A stretch of 64,000 nucleotides of DNA from Ignavibacteriota bacterium (GCA_013285405.1 CP053446.1:2527001-2591000); one strand, 5' to 3'. Shown: positions 17,852 through 27,222, counted from the first letter of the stretch. Numbers and translations are program-made. Notes: generated by a model not told the origin, from the sequence alone.

Positions 17852-18227
17852 TTTCGTATATGATACCAATCTCTTCATTTACTACCTAAATGGTAATCAA
17901 CACGTCGAAAAATTTTTTACCTCTGAGTTTTTATCAAGCAACAATGTTTATTATTCTATTATAACTGAAATAGAATTACTTTCATTTCCAAAACTTACAG
18001 ACAATGAAATTTATTCAATCAAATCTTTTCTTAATGGTTTTATTAAAATAAATCTTAATGAAGATATAAAAGACAAGACTATTGCAATAAGAAAAAAACA
18101 TAAAGCCGGATTAGGAGATTCAATTATAGCAGCATCGTCAATTATTTATCAAGCAAGATTAGTAACCCGCAACATTGATGATTTTCTAAAAATTTCAGAT
18201 TTAGTAATTTCAAATCCATTCGAGTGA
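17838..18227 (+). CDS. PIN-domain ribonuclease toxin (VapC-like)
   Basis: About 130 residues. I start it at the TTG at 17838, directly after a strong GGGAGAGGGAG and overlapping the antitoxin stop; an earlier frame opening at 17784 has no such support. Acidic PIN residues are visible: Asp in FVYDTNLFIYYLNG, Glu in ITEIELLSF, and Asp in GLGDSIIAASSI followed by ARLVTRNIDDF. VapC toxins cleave tRNA or rRNA. The target here is unknown. Confidence 0.82.
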   Translation: MPSDNFVYDTNLFIYYLNGNQHVEKFFTSEFLSSNNVYYSIITEIELLSFPKLTDNEIYSIKSFLNGFIKINLNEDIKDKTIAIRKKHKAGLGDSIIAASSIIYQARLVTRNIDDFLKISDLVISNPFE

Positions 18228-18230
18228 GTT

Positions 18231-19250
18231 TTGATTGACCTCCGTAGCGACACAGTAACTAAACCATCACCTGAAATGCGGAAGGCAATGTACGAAGCAG
18301 AAGTCGGTGATGATGTTTTTAAGGAAGATCCAACTGTAAACAAGCTTGAAGAATATATTGCTGAACTTCTTGGTAAAGAAGCAGCTCTATATGTTCCAAG
18401 CGGATTGATGGGAAATCAAATCTGTTTAAATGTACTTACTGAACCAGGTGATGAAGTTATCTGCGATCGCGAAGCTCACATCTTTAATTATGAATCTTCT
18501 TCACCTGCACGATTAAGCGGAATACAACTCTATCCGCTTGATGGAGAACTTGGTATTCTGAGATCAGATCAGGTTGAACCTTATATCAGAACGACTGCAT
18601 ATCATATGCCTCGCACAAAAGTTATTGAAGTTGAAAATACTCACAATAGAGCCGGTGGAACCATTTGGTCGCTTGATAATATTATAGCTTTGAAAAACTT
18701 AGCGAAAAAACATCAACTTTATTATCATCTGGATGGTGCAAGATTGTGGAATGCTTGTGTTGAAACCAGAGTTTCACCCAAAGATTATGCTCAACACTTC
18801 GATACAATTTCCTGTTGTTTTTCAAAAGGACTTGGTGCACCAGTTGGTTCTGCAATTGCAGGATCAAGAGAATTTATCCACGAAGCATATCGGGTCAGAA
18901 AAGCATGGGGAGGTGGAATGAGACAGGTTGGCATCCTCGCAGCAGCGGCATTGTATGCAGTTCAAAATAATCGTGAAAGATTAAAAGAAGATCACTGGAG
19001 AGCAAAACATCTTGCCGAAAGAATAAAAGAAAATCCAAATCTTGAAATAAATATGGAAGCGGTCCAGACAAATATTATTTTGTTCAAACCACTCAATATG
19101 ACACCCAAAGAAGGATTGATTAAATGCAGAGAATTAGGATTGATCCTGACTCCGGGTACAATAGATTCACTTCGTGCAGTCACGCATCTTGATATTAATG
19201 ATGATGATATTGAGAAAGCTGCAAACATTCTTGATGAGGTTTTCAAATGA
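18231..19250 (+). CDS. ltaE: Low-specificity L-threonine aldolase
   Basis: PLP enzyme that splits threonine/allo-threonine to glycine and acetaldehyde. The 339-residue protein begins with the family hallmark IDLRSDTVTKPSPEMR (TTG start at 18231). The PLP-binding lysine is in CCFSKGLGAPVGSAIAGS near residue 200, and HLDGARLWNAC is the conserved Asp region. The stop overlaps the thioesterase start (ATGA). The short distance to the toxin gene implies shared transcription is possible. Confidence 0.92.
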   Translation: MIDLRSDTVTKPSPEMRKAMYEAEVGDDVFKEDPTVNKLEEYIAELLGKEAALYVPSGLMGNQICLNVLTEPGDEVICDREAHIFNYESSSPARLSGIQLYPLDGELGILRSDQVEPYIRTTAYHMPRTKVIEVENTHNRAGGTIWSLDNIIALKNLAKKHQLYYHLDGARLWNACVETRVSPKDYAQHFDTISCCFSKGLGAPVGSAIAGSREFIHEAYRVRKAWGGGMRQVGILAAAALYAVQNNRERLKEDHWRAKHLAERIKENPNLEINMEAVQTNIILFKPLNMTPKEGLIKCRELGLILTPGTIDSLRAVTHLDINDDDIEKAANILDEVFK

Positions 19251-19702
19251 ATCAACAGTTAACTTTAAAGGATTTCAAACATAAATTTTCAGTAACAGTT
19301 CGATTTCACGAAGTTGATATGCTCAGGGTTTGTTATAACGCCGTTTATATTAATTATTTTGAAACTGCAAGATTAGAATATGCAAAAGCTGCGGGATTAA
19401 TTCCTAAAGGTGGAATTTTCTCGGATGGAAATTTGTTTTTTATTGTACGTAATGAAATAAATTACAGTGGTTATGCGCACCACGATGATATCCTTGACGT
19501 GTATTCAAGAATAAGTTTTATTAAAAAATCATCTTTCGGATATGATCATTTGATTGTAAATCTGAGAACAAACAAAGTTATCGTTGATGGAAAAGTAGTT
19601 ATCGTTCATGTGGACCCAAAAACAAGAATGTCTGCTCCACTGCCCGAAAGTTTTATTGAAAAAGTAAAAGTGTTTGAACCAACAGTTCAAATTTTAAGAT
19701 AA
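19247..19702 (+). CDS. 4HBT-type acyl-CoA thioesterase
   Basis: 151-residue hot-dog thioesterase. The active-site region VRFHEVDMLRVCYNAVYINYFETARLEY corresponds to the 4-hydroxybenzoyl-CoA thioesterase pattern, with the catalytic Asp in EVDMLR. Such enzymes hydrolyse short or aromatic acyl-CoAs. Translational coupling to ltaE (ATGA) is clear but metabolically unexplained. A link to the aromatic module 40 kb away is not supported. Confidence 0.82.
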   Translation: MNQQLTLKDFKHKFSVTVRFHEVDMLRVCYNAVYINYFETARLEYAKAAGLIPKGGIFSDGNLFFIVRNEINYSGYAHHDDILDVYSRISFIKKSSFGYDHLIVNLRTNKVIVDGKVVIVHVDPKTRMSAPLPESFIEKVKVFEPTVQILR

Positions 19703-19711
19703 TAATCATTT

Positions 19712-19812
19712 TGTCATAGCGAATCTCTATTTATAGGGATGAAGCAATCTTATTTTAGTCTTAAGATTGCTTCGCTCCTGCCTTGCCGGCAGGCAGGTCG
19801 CTCGCAATGACA
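19712..19812. repeat. Composite dispersed repeat (TTGTCATAGCG...CGCAATGACAA)
   Basis: Outer arms begin at TGTCATAGCG and end at CGCAATGACA. Inner arms GAAGCAATCTTA (19741-19752) and TAAGATTGCTTC (19762-19773) are exactly complementary. The right half contains CCTTGCCGGCAGGCAGG, closely related to the 20-bp palindrome inside purL. It fills the thioesterase-exonuclease gap and supplies a spurious upstream frame for the exonuclease. Confidence 0.8.
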
Positions 19813-19835
19813 ACAATAAAAAAATAGGAGGCAAA

Positions 19836-20537
19836 ATGAGAAGAATAGTTTTCGATATTGAAACCTGCGCTTATCCTTTCGAATCACTCTCCGAGAGTCA
19901 GAGAGAATATCTCCTCCGTTATGCAGATAAAGAACCTGATCCTGATAAACGACAGTTGATGATTGATGATGCTGTGCGTTACACAAGTCTTTATCCGTTT
20001 ACTTCAAAATGTATAGTAATTGGAATTTATGATGTAGAGAAAGAAAAATCTTATGTCTATTATGAAAGTCAAATGAAAGAAGAATGGACAATTGAATCCG
20101 CCACAGACGGAGGAAAAGTGCAATACAAAGGACTTTCAGAAAAAGAAATGCTCGAATCCTTCTGGCGAATCGTAAAACAAATTGACCAGTTTATTACGTT
20201 CAACGGAAGAAATTTTGATGTTCCTTTTTTAATGATGAGATCAGCGATGGTTGGAGTTAAAGTCACAAAGAATTTAATGGGTTACCGTTATGGCGATGAA
20301 CACATTGATTTACTGGAGCAATTTACTTTTTATGGCTCAACAAGAAAATTTAATCTCGATTTTTATTGCCAGTCATTTGGAATCGAATCGCCAAAATCAA
20401 AAGACATTTCAGGAATGGAAGTTAAAAATCTTTATGAAGCCGGAAGGATAAAAGATATTGCAGTTTATTGTTCGAAAGATGTTTATGCGACTTATCAACT
20501 TTATAATATTTGGGAAAAGTACATTAGTATTAAATAA
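19836..20537 (+). CDS. DEDDy-type 3'-5' exonuclease (RNase H-like, PolB-related)
   Basis: 234 residues from the ATG at 19836, fixed by TAGGAGG seven bases upstream; the frame extends back through the repeat but that part is not credible. Exonuclease motifs: FDIETC (ExoI, residues 5-10), FITFNGRNFDVPFLMMRS (ExoII) and YCSKDVYATYQL (ExoIII with Tyr and Asp). It resembles the predicted PolB-like 3'-5' exonucleases of unassigned cellular role. Confidence in the fold is high, in the function low. Confidence 0.82.
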   Translation: MRRIVFDIETCAYPFESLSESQREYLLRYADKEPDPDKRQLMIDDAVRYTSLYPFTSKCIVIGIYDVEKEKSYVYYESQMKEEWTIESATDGGKVQYKGLSEKEMLESFWRIVKQIDQFITFNGRNFDVPFLMMRSAMVGVKVTKNLMGYRYGDEHIDLLEQFTFYGSTRKFNLDFYCQSFGIESPKSKDISGMEVKNLYEAGRIKDIAVYCSKDVYATYQLYNIWEKYISIK

Positions 20538-20543
20538 TAGAGT

Positions 20544-20613
20544 GGTAGCCTCAACCTTTAGGTTGAGGTTTGCAAAGTCAGAAATTTTTCTCAGGCTAAA
20601 GCCTGAGACTACC
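20544..20613. repeat. REP pair upstream of the RAYT gene
   Basis: GGTAG head, then hairpin CCTCAACC-TTTA-GGTTGAGG (20549-20568). The inverted partner is CTCAGGC-TAAA-GCCTGAG followed by ACTACC (20590-20613). The GGTAG/CTACC heads face outward, as in REP pairs mobilised by RAYTs. Confidence 0.82.
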
Positions 20614-20627
20614 AGATCTAATTTGAA

Positions 20628-21113
20628 ATGAAACCAATACGAGAGAAGAAACACAGGCTTGATTCTGAAATCTATAGAGGTGAGAGAGTTGTATCATTTA
20701 CAATTTGTATAAAGGATAGGAATAAGCTATTTGTAGAAGAAAGCATCTTTAGAGTATTTGAAAAAATATTATTAGCTGAGTTGATAAAATATAATTGTTC
20801 TGCTTTTGTGTACCTCTTCATGCCAGATCACGCTCATTTAACATTGACTGGAGACAAATCAAATTCAGATATAAAAAAATGTTTGGATATGTTTAAGCAA
20901 AAAACCGGATACTGGTTATCTAAAAATGATCCTGAGATTAAATGGCAAAAGGGTTATTATGATCATATTCTGCGACGCAAAGAAAATCTTGATATACATA
21001 TAAAATATATTTTGAATAATCCGGTAAGAGCCGGACTGGTTGAACATTGGAAGCAATATCCTTTTAAAGGATCAACGAATTATAATTTAGAAGATTGGGA
21101 ATCAAATTGGTAG
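20628..21113 (+). CDS. REP-associated tyrosine transposase (RAYT, IS200/IS605-related)
   Basis: 161-residue HUH single-strand transposase. The metal-binding pair is in LFMPDHAHLTLTG. The catalytic tyrosine candidate lies in KGYYDHILRRKENLD near residue 112. IKYILNNPVRAGLVEHW is the typical RAYT C-terminus. RAYTs cut and paste REP hairpins with a conserved tetranucleotide head. Two inverted REP pairs bracket this gene directly. The frame is intact and appears functional. The stop codon lies in a GGTAG stretch similar to the REP head. Confidence 0.92.
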   Translation: MKPIREKKHRLDSEIYRGERVVSFTICIKDRNKLFVEESIFRVFEKILLAELIKYNCSAFVYLFMPDHAHLTLTGDKSNSDIKKCLDMFKQKTGYWLSKNDPEIKWQKGYYDHILRRKENLDIHIKYILNNPVRAGLVEHWKQYPFKGSTNYNLEDWESNW

Positions 21114-21120
21114 CTTATCT

Positions 21121-21204
21121 GGTAGCCGCAAGCTTTAGCTTGCGTAGGATAACGAATATTAGACCCAAGAAATATTTTACCTCAACCTGAAGGTTGAGGC
21201 TACC
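21121..21204. repeat. REP pair downstream of the RAYT gene
   Basis: GGTAG followed by CGCAAGC-TTTA-GCTTGCG (21127-21144). The inverted partner is CCTCAACC-TGAA-GGTTGAGG then CTACC (21180-21204). Stem sequences match the upstream pair (CCTCAACC) with a different loop. Confidence 0.82.
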
Positions 21205-21280
21205 TGCTTTCAATAACATTTACAAATCCTTTATATTTCTTACCTAAAATTTCACACTTAAATTAAAAACAATTGAATTG

Positions 21281-23548
21281 ATGAAACAACCTGAAGTAAC
21301 TCTCGAACTTGCAATAGAGCACGGACTCAATAAAGGAGAATATGAAAGAATATTAAAGATATTAGGCAGGACGCCAACTTTTACCGAGTTGGGAATCTTT
21401 AGTGTAATGTGGAGTGAACATTGCAGTTACAAAAATTCAATAGCTCAATTAAAAACTTTGCCGAGAAGCGGTGGAAGATTGCTTGTTGGTGCTGGTGAAG
21501 AAAATGCCGGACTTGTTGATATTGGAGATGGACTTGCAGTTGCATTTAAAATTGAAAGTCATAATCATCCTTCTGCAGTTGAACCATATCAGGGCGCAGC
21601 GACAGGTGTTGGTGGCATAATGAGAGATATTTTTACTATGGGTGCAAGACCAATTGCTTCCCTCAATTCACTACGATTCGGAAATCTGGATGATGCACGC
21701 ACAAGATATTTATTTGCAGGATGTGTAAAAGGAATTGGTGATTACGGAAACAGCTTTGGAGTTCCAACTGTTGCCGGTGAAGTTTATTTCGATGAATCAT
21801 ATCAGGGAAATCCATTAGTTAATGCAATGGCAGTTGGAATTGTAAAGACGAATACATTCGCAAGTGCTGTTGCAAAAGGTGAAGGAAATCCTGTGATGAT
21901 TGTCGGTTCATCAACTGGAAGAGATGGAATTCACGGCGCAACTTTTGCATCTGAAGAACTTTCGGAAAAATCTGAATCGAAACGTCCTTCGGTTCAGGTT
22001 GGAGATCCGTTTACTGAAAAACTTTTGCTCGAAGCTTCTCTTGAAATTATTCGCAAAGGATATTTGATCGGAATCCAGGATATGGGTGCAGCGGGAATTT
22101 CCTGCTCAACAAGTGAAATGAGTGCAAAAGGTAAATCAGGAATGAAAATAAATCTTGATAAAGTTCCATTACGTGAAGAGGGAATGAGTGCTTATGAAAT
22201 TATGCTCTCTGAAAGTCAGGAAAGAATGTTGTGTGTTGTGAAGAAAGGCTATGAAGAAAGAGTTAGAGAAGTTTTTGAAAAATGGGATCTGCATTGTGAA
22301 ATTATTGGTGAAGTAATTAATGATGATAAACTATTCATCAATTACAAAGGAAAACTCGAGGCTGAACTTCCTCCTTTTGAATTAGTACTTGGAGGTGGTG
22401 CACCTGTTTACATTCGGGAACAAAAAGAACCATCTTATATAAAAGAAAAAAGAAAATTTGATTTCTCATCTTTGCCTGAACCAAAAGACCTGCCTGCCGG
22501 CAGGCAGGATATCCAGGAAACTTTTCAGAAAGTATTTTCTTCACCAAACATTGCTTCCAAGAAATGGGTTTACGAACAATATGATTCAATGGTTAGAACA
22601 AACACAATTGTTGGTCCCGGTTGTGATTCAGCAGTGATTTACATCAAAGGAATAAATAAAGCTTTCGCGATGAAAACTGATTGCAATGCAAGATATGTTT
22701 ATCTTAATCCGAAAGAAGGTGCAAAAATTGCAGTAGCTGAATCAGCACGAAATATTGTTTGCTCGGGAGGAATTCCATTAGCAATCACAAATTGTTTGAA
22801 CTTTGGTAATCCCTACAAACCTGAAATATATTGGCAGTTTGCAGAAGCAATTGCCGGAATGGGAGAAGCCTGCAGATTTTTTGATACTCCGGTTACCGGT
22901 GGTAATGTAAGTTTTTATAATGAATCTCCTGATCCCGATAAGGTCGGAACAAGTCTCGCGGTTTATCCAACTCCAACAATTGGAATGCTGGGATTAGTTG
23001 AAGACCTTTCACACATAACAACTTCCTATTTCAAAAACGAAGGTGATTTGATTTATGTGTTAGGAGAAGATAAAGAAGAGCTTGGTGGCAGCGAGTATTT
23101 AAAAGTAATTCATAAAAAAGTTGAAGGTGATTGTCCGCAGCTAAATCTGCATGTAGAAAAGAAATTACAAGATACAGTTCTCGAACTCATCAGAAATAAA
23201 TTAATTAATTCTGCTCACGATATTTCAGAAGGAGGAATAATTTGTGCACTCGCTGAGTGTTGTATCATAAATGAAGAAAAAAAGTTTGGTGCTGAAGTAT
23301 CAATCCCGATCAAGTCAAGAAAGGATTTTTCATATTTTTCAGAATCACAATCACGAATCATTGTTTCAATATCACCAGATAAAAAAGATGAATTTGAAAA
23401 CATCGTTCATACATCCATGCAGCCATGCATTCATGCAGGGGAAGTTGGTGGTTCAGAGTTAAAAATTAACGATGATATTAAAGTTTCAGTGGATGATCTT
23501 GCAGATATTTATTTCAACACAATTCCGCGGATAATGACCGGTGATTAA
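21281..23548 (+). CDS. purL: Phosphoribosylformylglycinamidine synthase subunit PurL
   Basis: Purine-synthesis FGAR amidotransferase synthetase subunit, small (Gram-positive/archaeal-type) PurL. 755 residues from the ATG at 21281. Signatures: [13 protein letters not shown] near residue 45, [22 protein letters not shown] near 90, [15 protein letters not shown] near 268, and the second half with GPGCDSAVI and [12 protein letters not shown]. Two stretches look like translated dispersed repeats: LPAGRQ in the linker near residue 404, and MQPCIHAG near residue 715. Typical PurL is slightly shorter. Confidence 0.95.
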   Translation: MKQPEVTLELAIEHGLNKGEYERILKILGRTPTFTELGIFSVMWSEHCSYKNSIAQLKTLPRSGGRLLVGAGEENAGLVDIGDGLAVAFKIESHNHPSAVEPYQGAATGVGGIMRDIFTMGARPIASLNSLRFGNLDDARTRYLFAGCVKGIGDYGNSFGVPTVAGEVYFDESYQGNPLVNAMAVGIVKTNTFASAVAKGEGNPVMIVGSSTGRDGIHGATFASEELSEKSESKRPSVQVGDPFTEKLLLEASLEIIRKGYLIGIQDMGAAGISCSTSEMSAKGKSGMKINLDKVPLREEGMSAYEIMLSESQERMLCVVKKGYEERVREVFEKWDLHCEIIGEVINDDKLFINYKGKLEAELPPFELVLGGGAPVYIREQKEPSYIKEKRKFDFSSLPEPKDLPAGRQDIQETFQKVFSSPNIASKKWVYEQYDSMVRTNTIVGPGCDSAVIYIKGINKAFAMKTDCNARYVYLNPKEGAKIAVAESARNIVCSGGIPLAITNCLNFGNPYKPEIYWQFAEAIAGMGEACRFFDTPVTGGNVSFYNESPDPDKVGTSLAVYPTPTIGMLGLVEDLSHITTSYFKNEGDLIYVLGEDKEELGGSEYLKVIHKKVEGDCPQLNLHVEKKLQDTVLELIRNKLINSAHDISEGGIICALAECCIINEEKKFGAEVSIPIKSRKDFSYFSESQSRIIVSISPDKKDEFENIVHTSMQPCIHAGEVGGSELKINDDIKVSVDDLADIYFNTIPRIMTGD
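22489..22508. repeat. 20-bp perfect palindrome inside purL
   Basis: CCTGCCTGCC followed by its exact complement GGCAGGCAGG. It is translated in frame as LPAGRQ. A close relative (CCTTGCCGGCAGGCAGG) lies in the intergenic repeat at 19780-19798. Confidence 0.85.
23416..23440. repeat. ATGCAT-family repeat inside purL
   Basis: CATGCAGCCATGCATTCATG and neighbouring bases. The 13-mer ATGCATTCATGCA (23425-23437) is identical to 10591-10603 in the queG-trxB gap. It is translated as MQPCIHAG just before the usual GEVGG motif. Confidence 0.55.
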
Positions 23549-24542
23549 TAAACTGCTCGAGAAAATAAAGGAGACGAAAGTATATGAATCATTCAGAAAG
23601 CTGCGTTATTTTCTTCATCTGATTCCTGCCTGGCACTGGTTTGAAAAATTTAGCAAACATTATTTCGGAGGATTGTACAACAGAACAGATCACCATCATC
23701 TCTTTCTCCTCTCTGGCGGATTAGCATTTTCATTGTTTGTCTGCATAATTCCAATGACATTAATTATTTTCTGGCTGCTTGGAAAATTTCTGAACTCAGT
23801 TGAAGTAGAAATGCAAATTAATACTCTTATTGATACTGTAATACCTTATTCAACTTACGCCAACTTTGTAAAGGAAGTTATTTTTGATCGGGTCAAAGAG
23901 GTAGTTGAGTATAGAAATATTGCCGGATGGGTTGGTATAATCGGTTTGTTTTTTGCAGCCAGTGGATTTGCAAGTAGTCTCAGAACTGTGTTAAATAAAG
24001 TTTTTGGAACAGACACAGACATCAACATATTTCTTGGAAAACTGCGTGATTTTCTGGTAATTATAATTATTGTATTGGTGTTTCTTGTTTTCATTTTAAC
24101 AATCCCGATACTTGATTTTCTTGTTTCATTTGCTCAGTCAACTCCTTATCTGCAATTTTTTAATCATCCTTTGTTGCAAAGAGTTTTTACTGCATCGTTT
24201 TCATTCTTTGTGATGTTTTTCATCTTTGCTGTCGTTTATAAGTTCATACCCATTATCAAAATTCGCAAACGGTCTGTTGCAATCGGTGCAATGTGGGCTG
24301 CAATTTTCTGGGTGGGTGCTAAAATTCTTTTCGGTATTTACTTATCTAATTTTACTACATTCAGCAGGATTTACGGCGCTTATGCGTTGGTAATTGTAGT
24401 TGCGTTCTGGATTTATTATTCTGCTGCGGTTTTTATTCTCGGCGCTGAAATTGCCAAGTTGTTTGATGAAAGATTGACTGCAAAGATTGTAAAACGAAAA
24501 GAAGCTGAACTCATTACACCTACCCCGGATTCGACTGTCTGA
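23541..24542 (+). CDS. YihY/BrkB family membrane protein
   Basis: 333 residues starting with GTG and overlapping the purL stop by 8 nt. About six membrane segments are present. The first contains [25 protein letters not shown]. Others include [21 protein letters not shown] and the C-terminal [27 protein letters not shown], typical of the family once misnamed ribonuclease BN. The physiological role is uncertain (possible transport or lipid handling). Coupling with purL seems positional only. Confidence 0.85.
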   Translation: MINKLLEKIKETKVYESFRKLRYFLHLIPAWHWFEKFSKHYFGGLYNRTDHHHLFLLSGGLAFSLFVCIIPMTLIIFWLLGKFLNSVEVEMQINTLIDTVIPYSTYANFVKEVIFDRVKEVVEYRNIAGWVGIIGLFFAASGFASSLRTVLNKVFGTDTDINIFLGKLRDFLVIIIIVLVFLVFILTIPILDFLVSFAQSTPYLQFFNHPLLQRVFTASFSFFVMFFIFAVVYKFIPIIKIRKRSVAIGAMWAAIFWVGAKILFGIYLSNFTTFSRIYGAYALVIVVAFWIYYSAAVFILGAEIAKLFDERLTAKIVKRKEAELITPTPDSTV

Positions 24543-24598
24543 TTCATAATTAATTATTTCAAACAACTGTTGACTAAGATTAAAATTTTTGTTAATTT

Positions 24599-24650
24599 TA
24601 ATCAGACAATTTTATCTGATTATGTAAAATCCTAAAAAATCCCTATTTTT
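24599..24650 (+). promoter_or_regulatory. nos promoter dyad TAATCAGA-N8-TCTGATTA with downstream block
   Basis: Perfect 8-bp arms at 24599-24606 and 24615-24622, then after exactly 14 nt AAATCCCT-A-TTTTT (24637-24650). The same dyad, spacing and block occur upstream of the nar operon (54900 down to 54849, minus strand). A second inverted repeat, GATTAAAATT/AATTTTAATC (24578-24603), overlaps the left arm. It is a likely operator for a dimeric regulator, 85 nt upstream of the first nos-cluster gene. Confidence 0.75.
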
Positions 24651-24706
24651 CGATAGAAAAAAGTAAAATCACATCAAACTAATACCATAATAAAGGAATA
24701 ATATAA

Positions 24707-25231
24707 ATGAGAGTTAGAATAAAAAATGCCTTATCTGAAAATGCCATAATTTCATTAGTGACTGTACTGATGATTTTCTTTTTGTTCGCTTGTGGCGGAG
24801 AAAATAAAGAAGGTGATACGGGTAAATCAGTAGATCAGAAAACCAATACTTCCGGACTTTCTGATTGGGAACTTGAAAACGGTTTTGGTCCTGTTAAAAA
24901 GAAACTAAACCTTGGACCGATTGACAAAACAATGGCAGCAGATGGTGAGAAAATATTTGAATCGAAATGTGCAGCCTGTCATAAACTTGATGAGAGATAT
25001 GTTGGTCCGGCACAAAGAAATGTACTGCAAAGAGTCACACCTGAATTTTTTATGAACACAGTTTTAAATCCTGATGAAAATCTTGAGAAACATCCACACA
25101 GTAAACAAATGCTTGCTGAGTATATGACAAAGATGACAAATCAAAATGTTTCTCTTAAAGATGCACGTGCATTGCTTGAGTATTTCAGACTTCTCGATGA
25201 AGAACTAAAAAATCAAAATACAAAGAAATAA
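24707..25231 (+). CDS. Monoheme cytochrome c lipoprotein of the nos cluster
   Basis: 174 residues. The N-terminal hydrophobic stretch ends in a lipobox-like LFACGG, suggesting an outer-face membrane anchor. One CXXCH motif, CAACHKLDERYVGPA (residues ~90), is followed by a C-terminal helix and methionine-rich region able to give the distal ligand. It is the first gene after the shared dyad and immediately precedes nosZ, so it is the likely electron donor to N2O reductase. Small cytochromes at this position are common in clade II nos clusters. Confidence 0.85.
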   Translation: MRVRIKNALSENAIISLVTVLMIFFLFACGGENKEGDTGKSVDQKTNTSGLSDWELENGFGPVKKKLNLGPIDKTMAADGEKIFESKCAACHKLDERYVGPAQRNVLQRVTPEFFMNTVLNPDENLEKHPHSKQMLAEYMTKMTNQNVSLKDARALLEYFRLLDEELKNQNTKK

Positions 25232-25250
25232 TAAAATGGGAGGAAAATTT

Positions 25251-27206
25251 ATGAACCGCAAATATTTGAACACAATTCTTGTTGGTCTTGCAGTAGTAGC
25301 TGCATTTGTGATTTTACATTATGGCTGCCAGGAATCAAAAGATTTAACGGCTGGGGATGTAGCAGAAAGAGTTTATGTTGCACCCGGTACTTATGATGAC
25401 TTTTATCTTTTCACTTCTGGAGGATTCAGCGGACAGATTGGTGTCTATGGTCTGCCAAGTGGAAGATTGTTTAGAGTAATTCCTGTTTTCTCACAAGACC
25501 CGGAAAAAGCCTGGGGTTATTCAGAAGAATCAAAACCAATGTTTATGACCTCACATGGTTTTGTTCCGTGGGATGATGCTCATCATCCAAAACTTTCTCA
25601 GACAGATGGAATTGCAGACGGCAGATGGATTTTTATTAATGGAAATAATACTCCAAGAGTTGCACGAGTTGATCTTTCAACTTTTAAAACGGCTGAGATA
25701 ATTGAAATTCCAAACTCGGGTGGTAATCACGGTTCTCCATTCATAACTGAGAATACCGAGTATGTTGTTGCTTCAACCAGATTCAGTGTTCCAATTCCTG
25801 AAAAAGATGTTCCAATCAGTTCGTACAAAGAAAACTTCAAAGGCACTATCAGTTTTATAAGCGTTAATAAAGAAGGGGCAATGGATGTTGCTTTCCAAAT
25901 CCTTGTTCCGGGATTTGATTATGATTTAGCTCATTCAGGAAAAGGTGTCTCTCACGGCTGGGCTTTCTTCACAAGCTACAACACAGAACAGGCAAATACT
26001 TTGCTTGAAGTTAATGCTTCACAAAATGATAAAGATTTTATTGCAGCGGTAAACTGGAAAAAAGCCGAAGAGTATGTTAAACAAGGTAAAGCAAAAACTT
26101 TTAGTACAAGCTACTTAAGAAATTATTTTGATGAAAAGAAACATATGGGAATTTCGGAAGAGAAAAAGAGCGTGAAAGTTCTGCTTCCTGAAGAATGCCC
26201 CGGTTTAATTTATTATCTGCCAACACCAAAATCTCCTCATGGTGTGGATGTTGATCCAACAGGTGAATACATAGCAGCCGGTGGTAAACTTGCATCTATG
26301 ATACCTGTTCATTCATTCAACAAAATGCTTAAAGCAATTGAGAACAAAGAATTCGAAACTACTATTGATGGAATACCAGTATTAAAATATGAAGCTACGA
26401 TCGCAGGTGAAGTTCAAAATCCTGGACTTGGTCCACTACACACAGAATTTGATGATAATGGTTATGGTTATACATCTTCATTCATTTCATCAGAAATAGT
26501 AAAATGGAAAGTTGGTTCCTGGGAAATTGTTGACAGAATTCCTGCATATTATTCTATTGGTCATCTCTGCATTCCCGGAGGCGATACAAGGAAACCTTGG
26601 GGTAAGTATGTAATCGCTCTAAATAAAATTACGAAAGACAGATATCTGCCCACCGGACCAGAGTTGACACAGTCAGCCCAGTTAATTGATATCACGGGTG
26701 ATAAGATGAAACTGCTTTTGGATTTCCCGACAATTGGTGAGCCGCATTATGCTCAGGCAATTCCTGCAGACATCATTATGAAAAATTCTAAAAAGATTTA
26801 TCCTATTGAAGAAAATTCTCATCCGTATGGAGTTAAAGCAGAGAAGGATGCTCGTGTTGTCAGAGAAGGAAATGTAGTACACGTTATCATGTCAACAATC
26901 AGAACACACTTTGCACCAGATAATATTGAAGGTATTAAAGTTGGTGATGTTGTTTATTTTCACGTAACAAATCTTGAACAGGATTGGGATATTCCTCATG
27001 GTTTTGCAGTTAAAGGAATGCAAAATTCCGAATTGCTGATTATGCCCGGCGCTACCGAGACTATTGTGTGGACTCCACAAAAGGAAGGAATATATCCATT
27101 TTACTGCACTGATTTTTGTTCAGCACTTCACCAGGAAATGCAGGGATATATAAGAGTATCGCCCAAAGGTTCAAACGTGGCGATCACTTATGGAACAGGG
27201 AAATAA
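25251..27206 (+). CDS. nosZ: Nitrous-oxide reductase NosZ, clade II (Sec-dependent)
   Basis: Periplasmic copper enzyme reducing N2O to N2. I chose the ATG at 25251 (MNRKYLNTILVGLAV), with GGGAGGA upstream. The signal lacks a twin-arginine and has a Cys after its hydrophobic core (ILHYGCQES), so export is Sec-type, possibly as a lipoprotein. CuZ histidines lie in GGNHGSPFI, DLAHSGKGVSHGW, SPHGVDVDPTG and GPLHTEFDD. CuA is at the C-terminus: C619-TDF-C623-SAL-H627-QE-M630. Length (652 residues) and context (nosL, nosD, nosF, nosY downstream) are typical of clade II. Confidence 0.97.
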   Translation: MNRKYLNTILVGLAVVAAFVILHYGCQESKDLTAGDVAERVYVAPGTYDDFYLFTSGGFSGQIGVYGLPSGRLFRVIPVFSQDPEKAWGYSEESKPMFMTSHGFVPWDDAHHPKLSQTDGIADGRWIFINGNNTPRVARVDLSTFKTAEIIEIPNSGGNHGSPFITENTEYVVASTRFSVPIPEKDVPISSYKENFKGTISFISVNKEGAMDVAFQILVPGFDYDLAHSGKGVSHGWAFFTSYNTEQANTLLEVNASQNDKDFIAAVNWKKAEEYVKQGKAKTFSTSYLRNYFDEKKHMGISEEKKSVKVLLPEECPGLIYYLPTPKSPHGVDVDPTGEYIAAGGKLASMIPVHSFNKMLKAIENKEFETTIDGIPVLKYEATIAGEVQNPGLGPLHTEFDDNGYGYTSSFISSEIVKWKVGSWEIVDRIPAYYSIGHLCIPGGDTRKPWGKYVIALNKITKDRYLPTGPELTQSAQLIDITGDKMKLLLDFPTIGEPHYAQAIPADIIMKNSKKIYPIEENSHPYGVKAEKDARVVREGNVVHVIMSTIRTHFAPDNIEGIKVGDVVYFHVTNLEQDWDIPHGFAVKGMQNSELLIMPGATETIVWTPQKEGIYPFYCTDFCSALHQEMQGYIRVSPKGSNVAITYGTGK

Positions 27207-27222
27207 TTAATTTAATGAAATC

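Noticed and set aside
19247..19702. 4HBT thioesterase as part of the aromatic pathway
   Set aside because: It is coupled to threonine aldolase and 36 kb from the aromatic operon; family membership alone does not link it.
19767..19835. Upstream extension of the exonuclease gene
   Set aside because: The extra codons translate the dispersed repeat; the ATG at 19836 has an ideal TAGGAGG.
20544..21204. CRISPR array from repeated hairpins
   Set aside because: The repeats are palindromic REPs in inverted pairs with no regular spacers and no cas genes.
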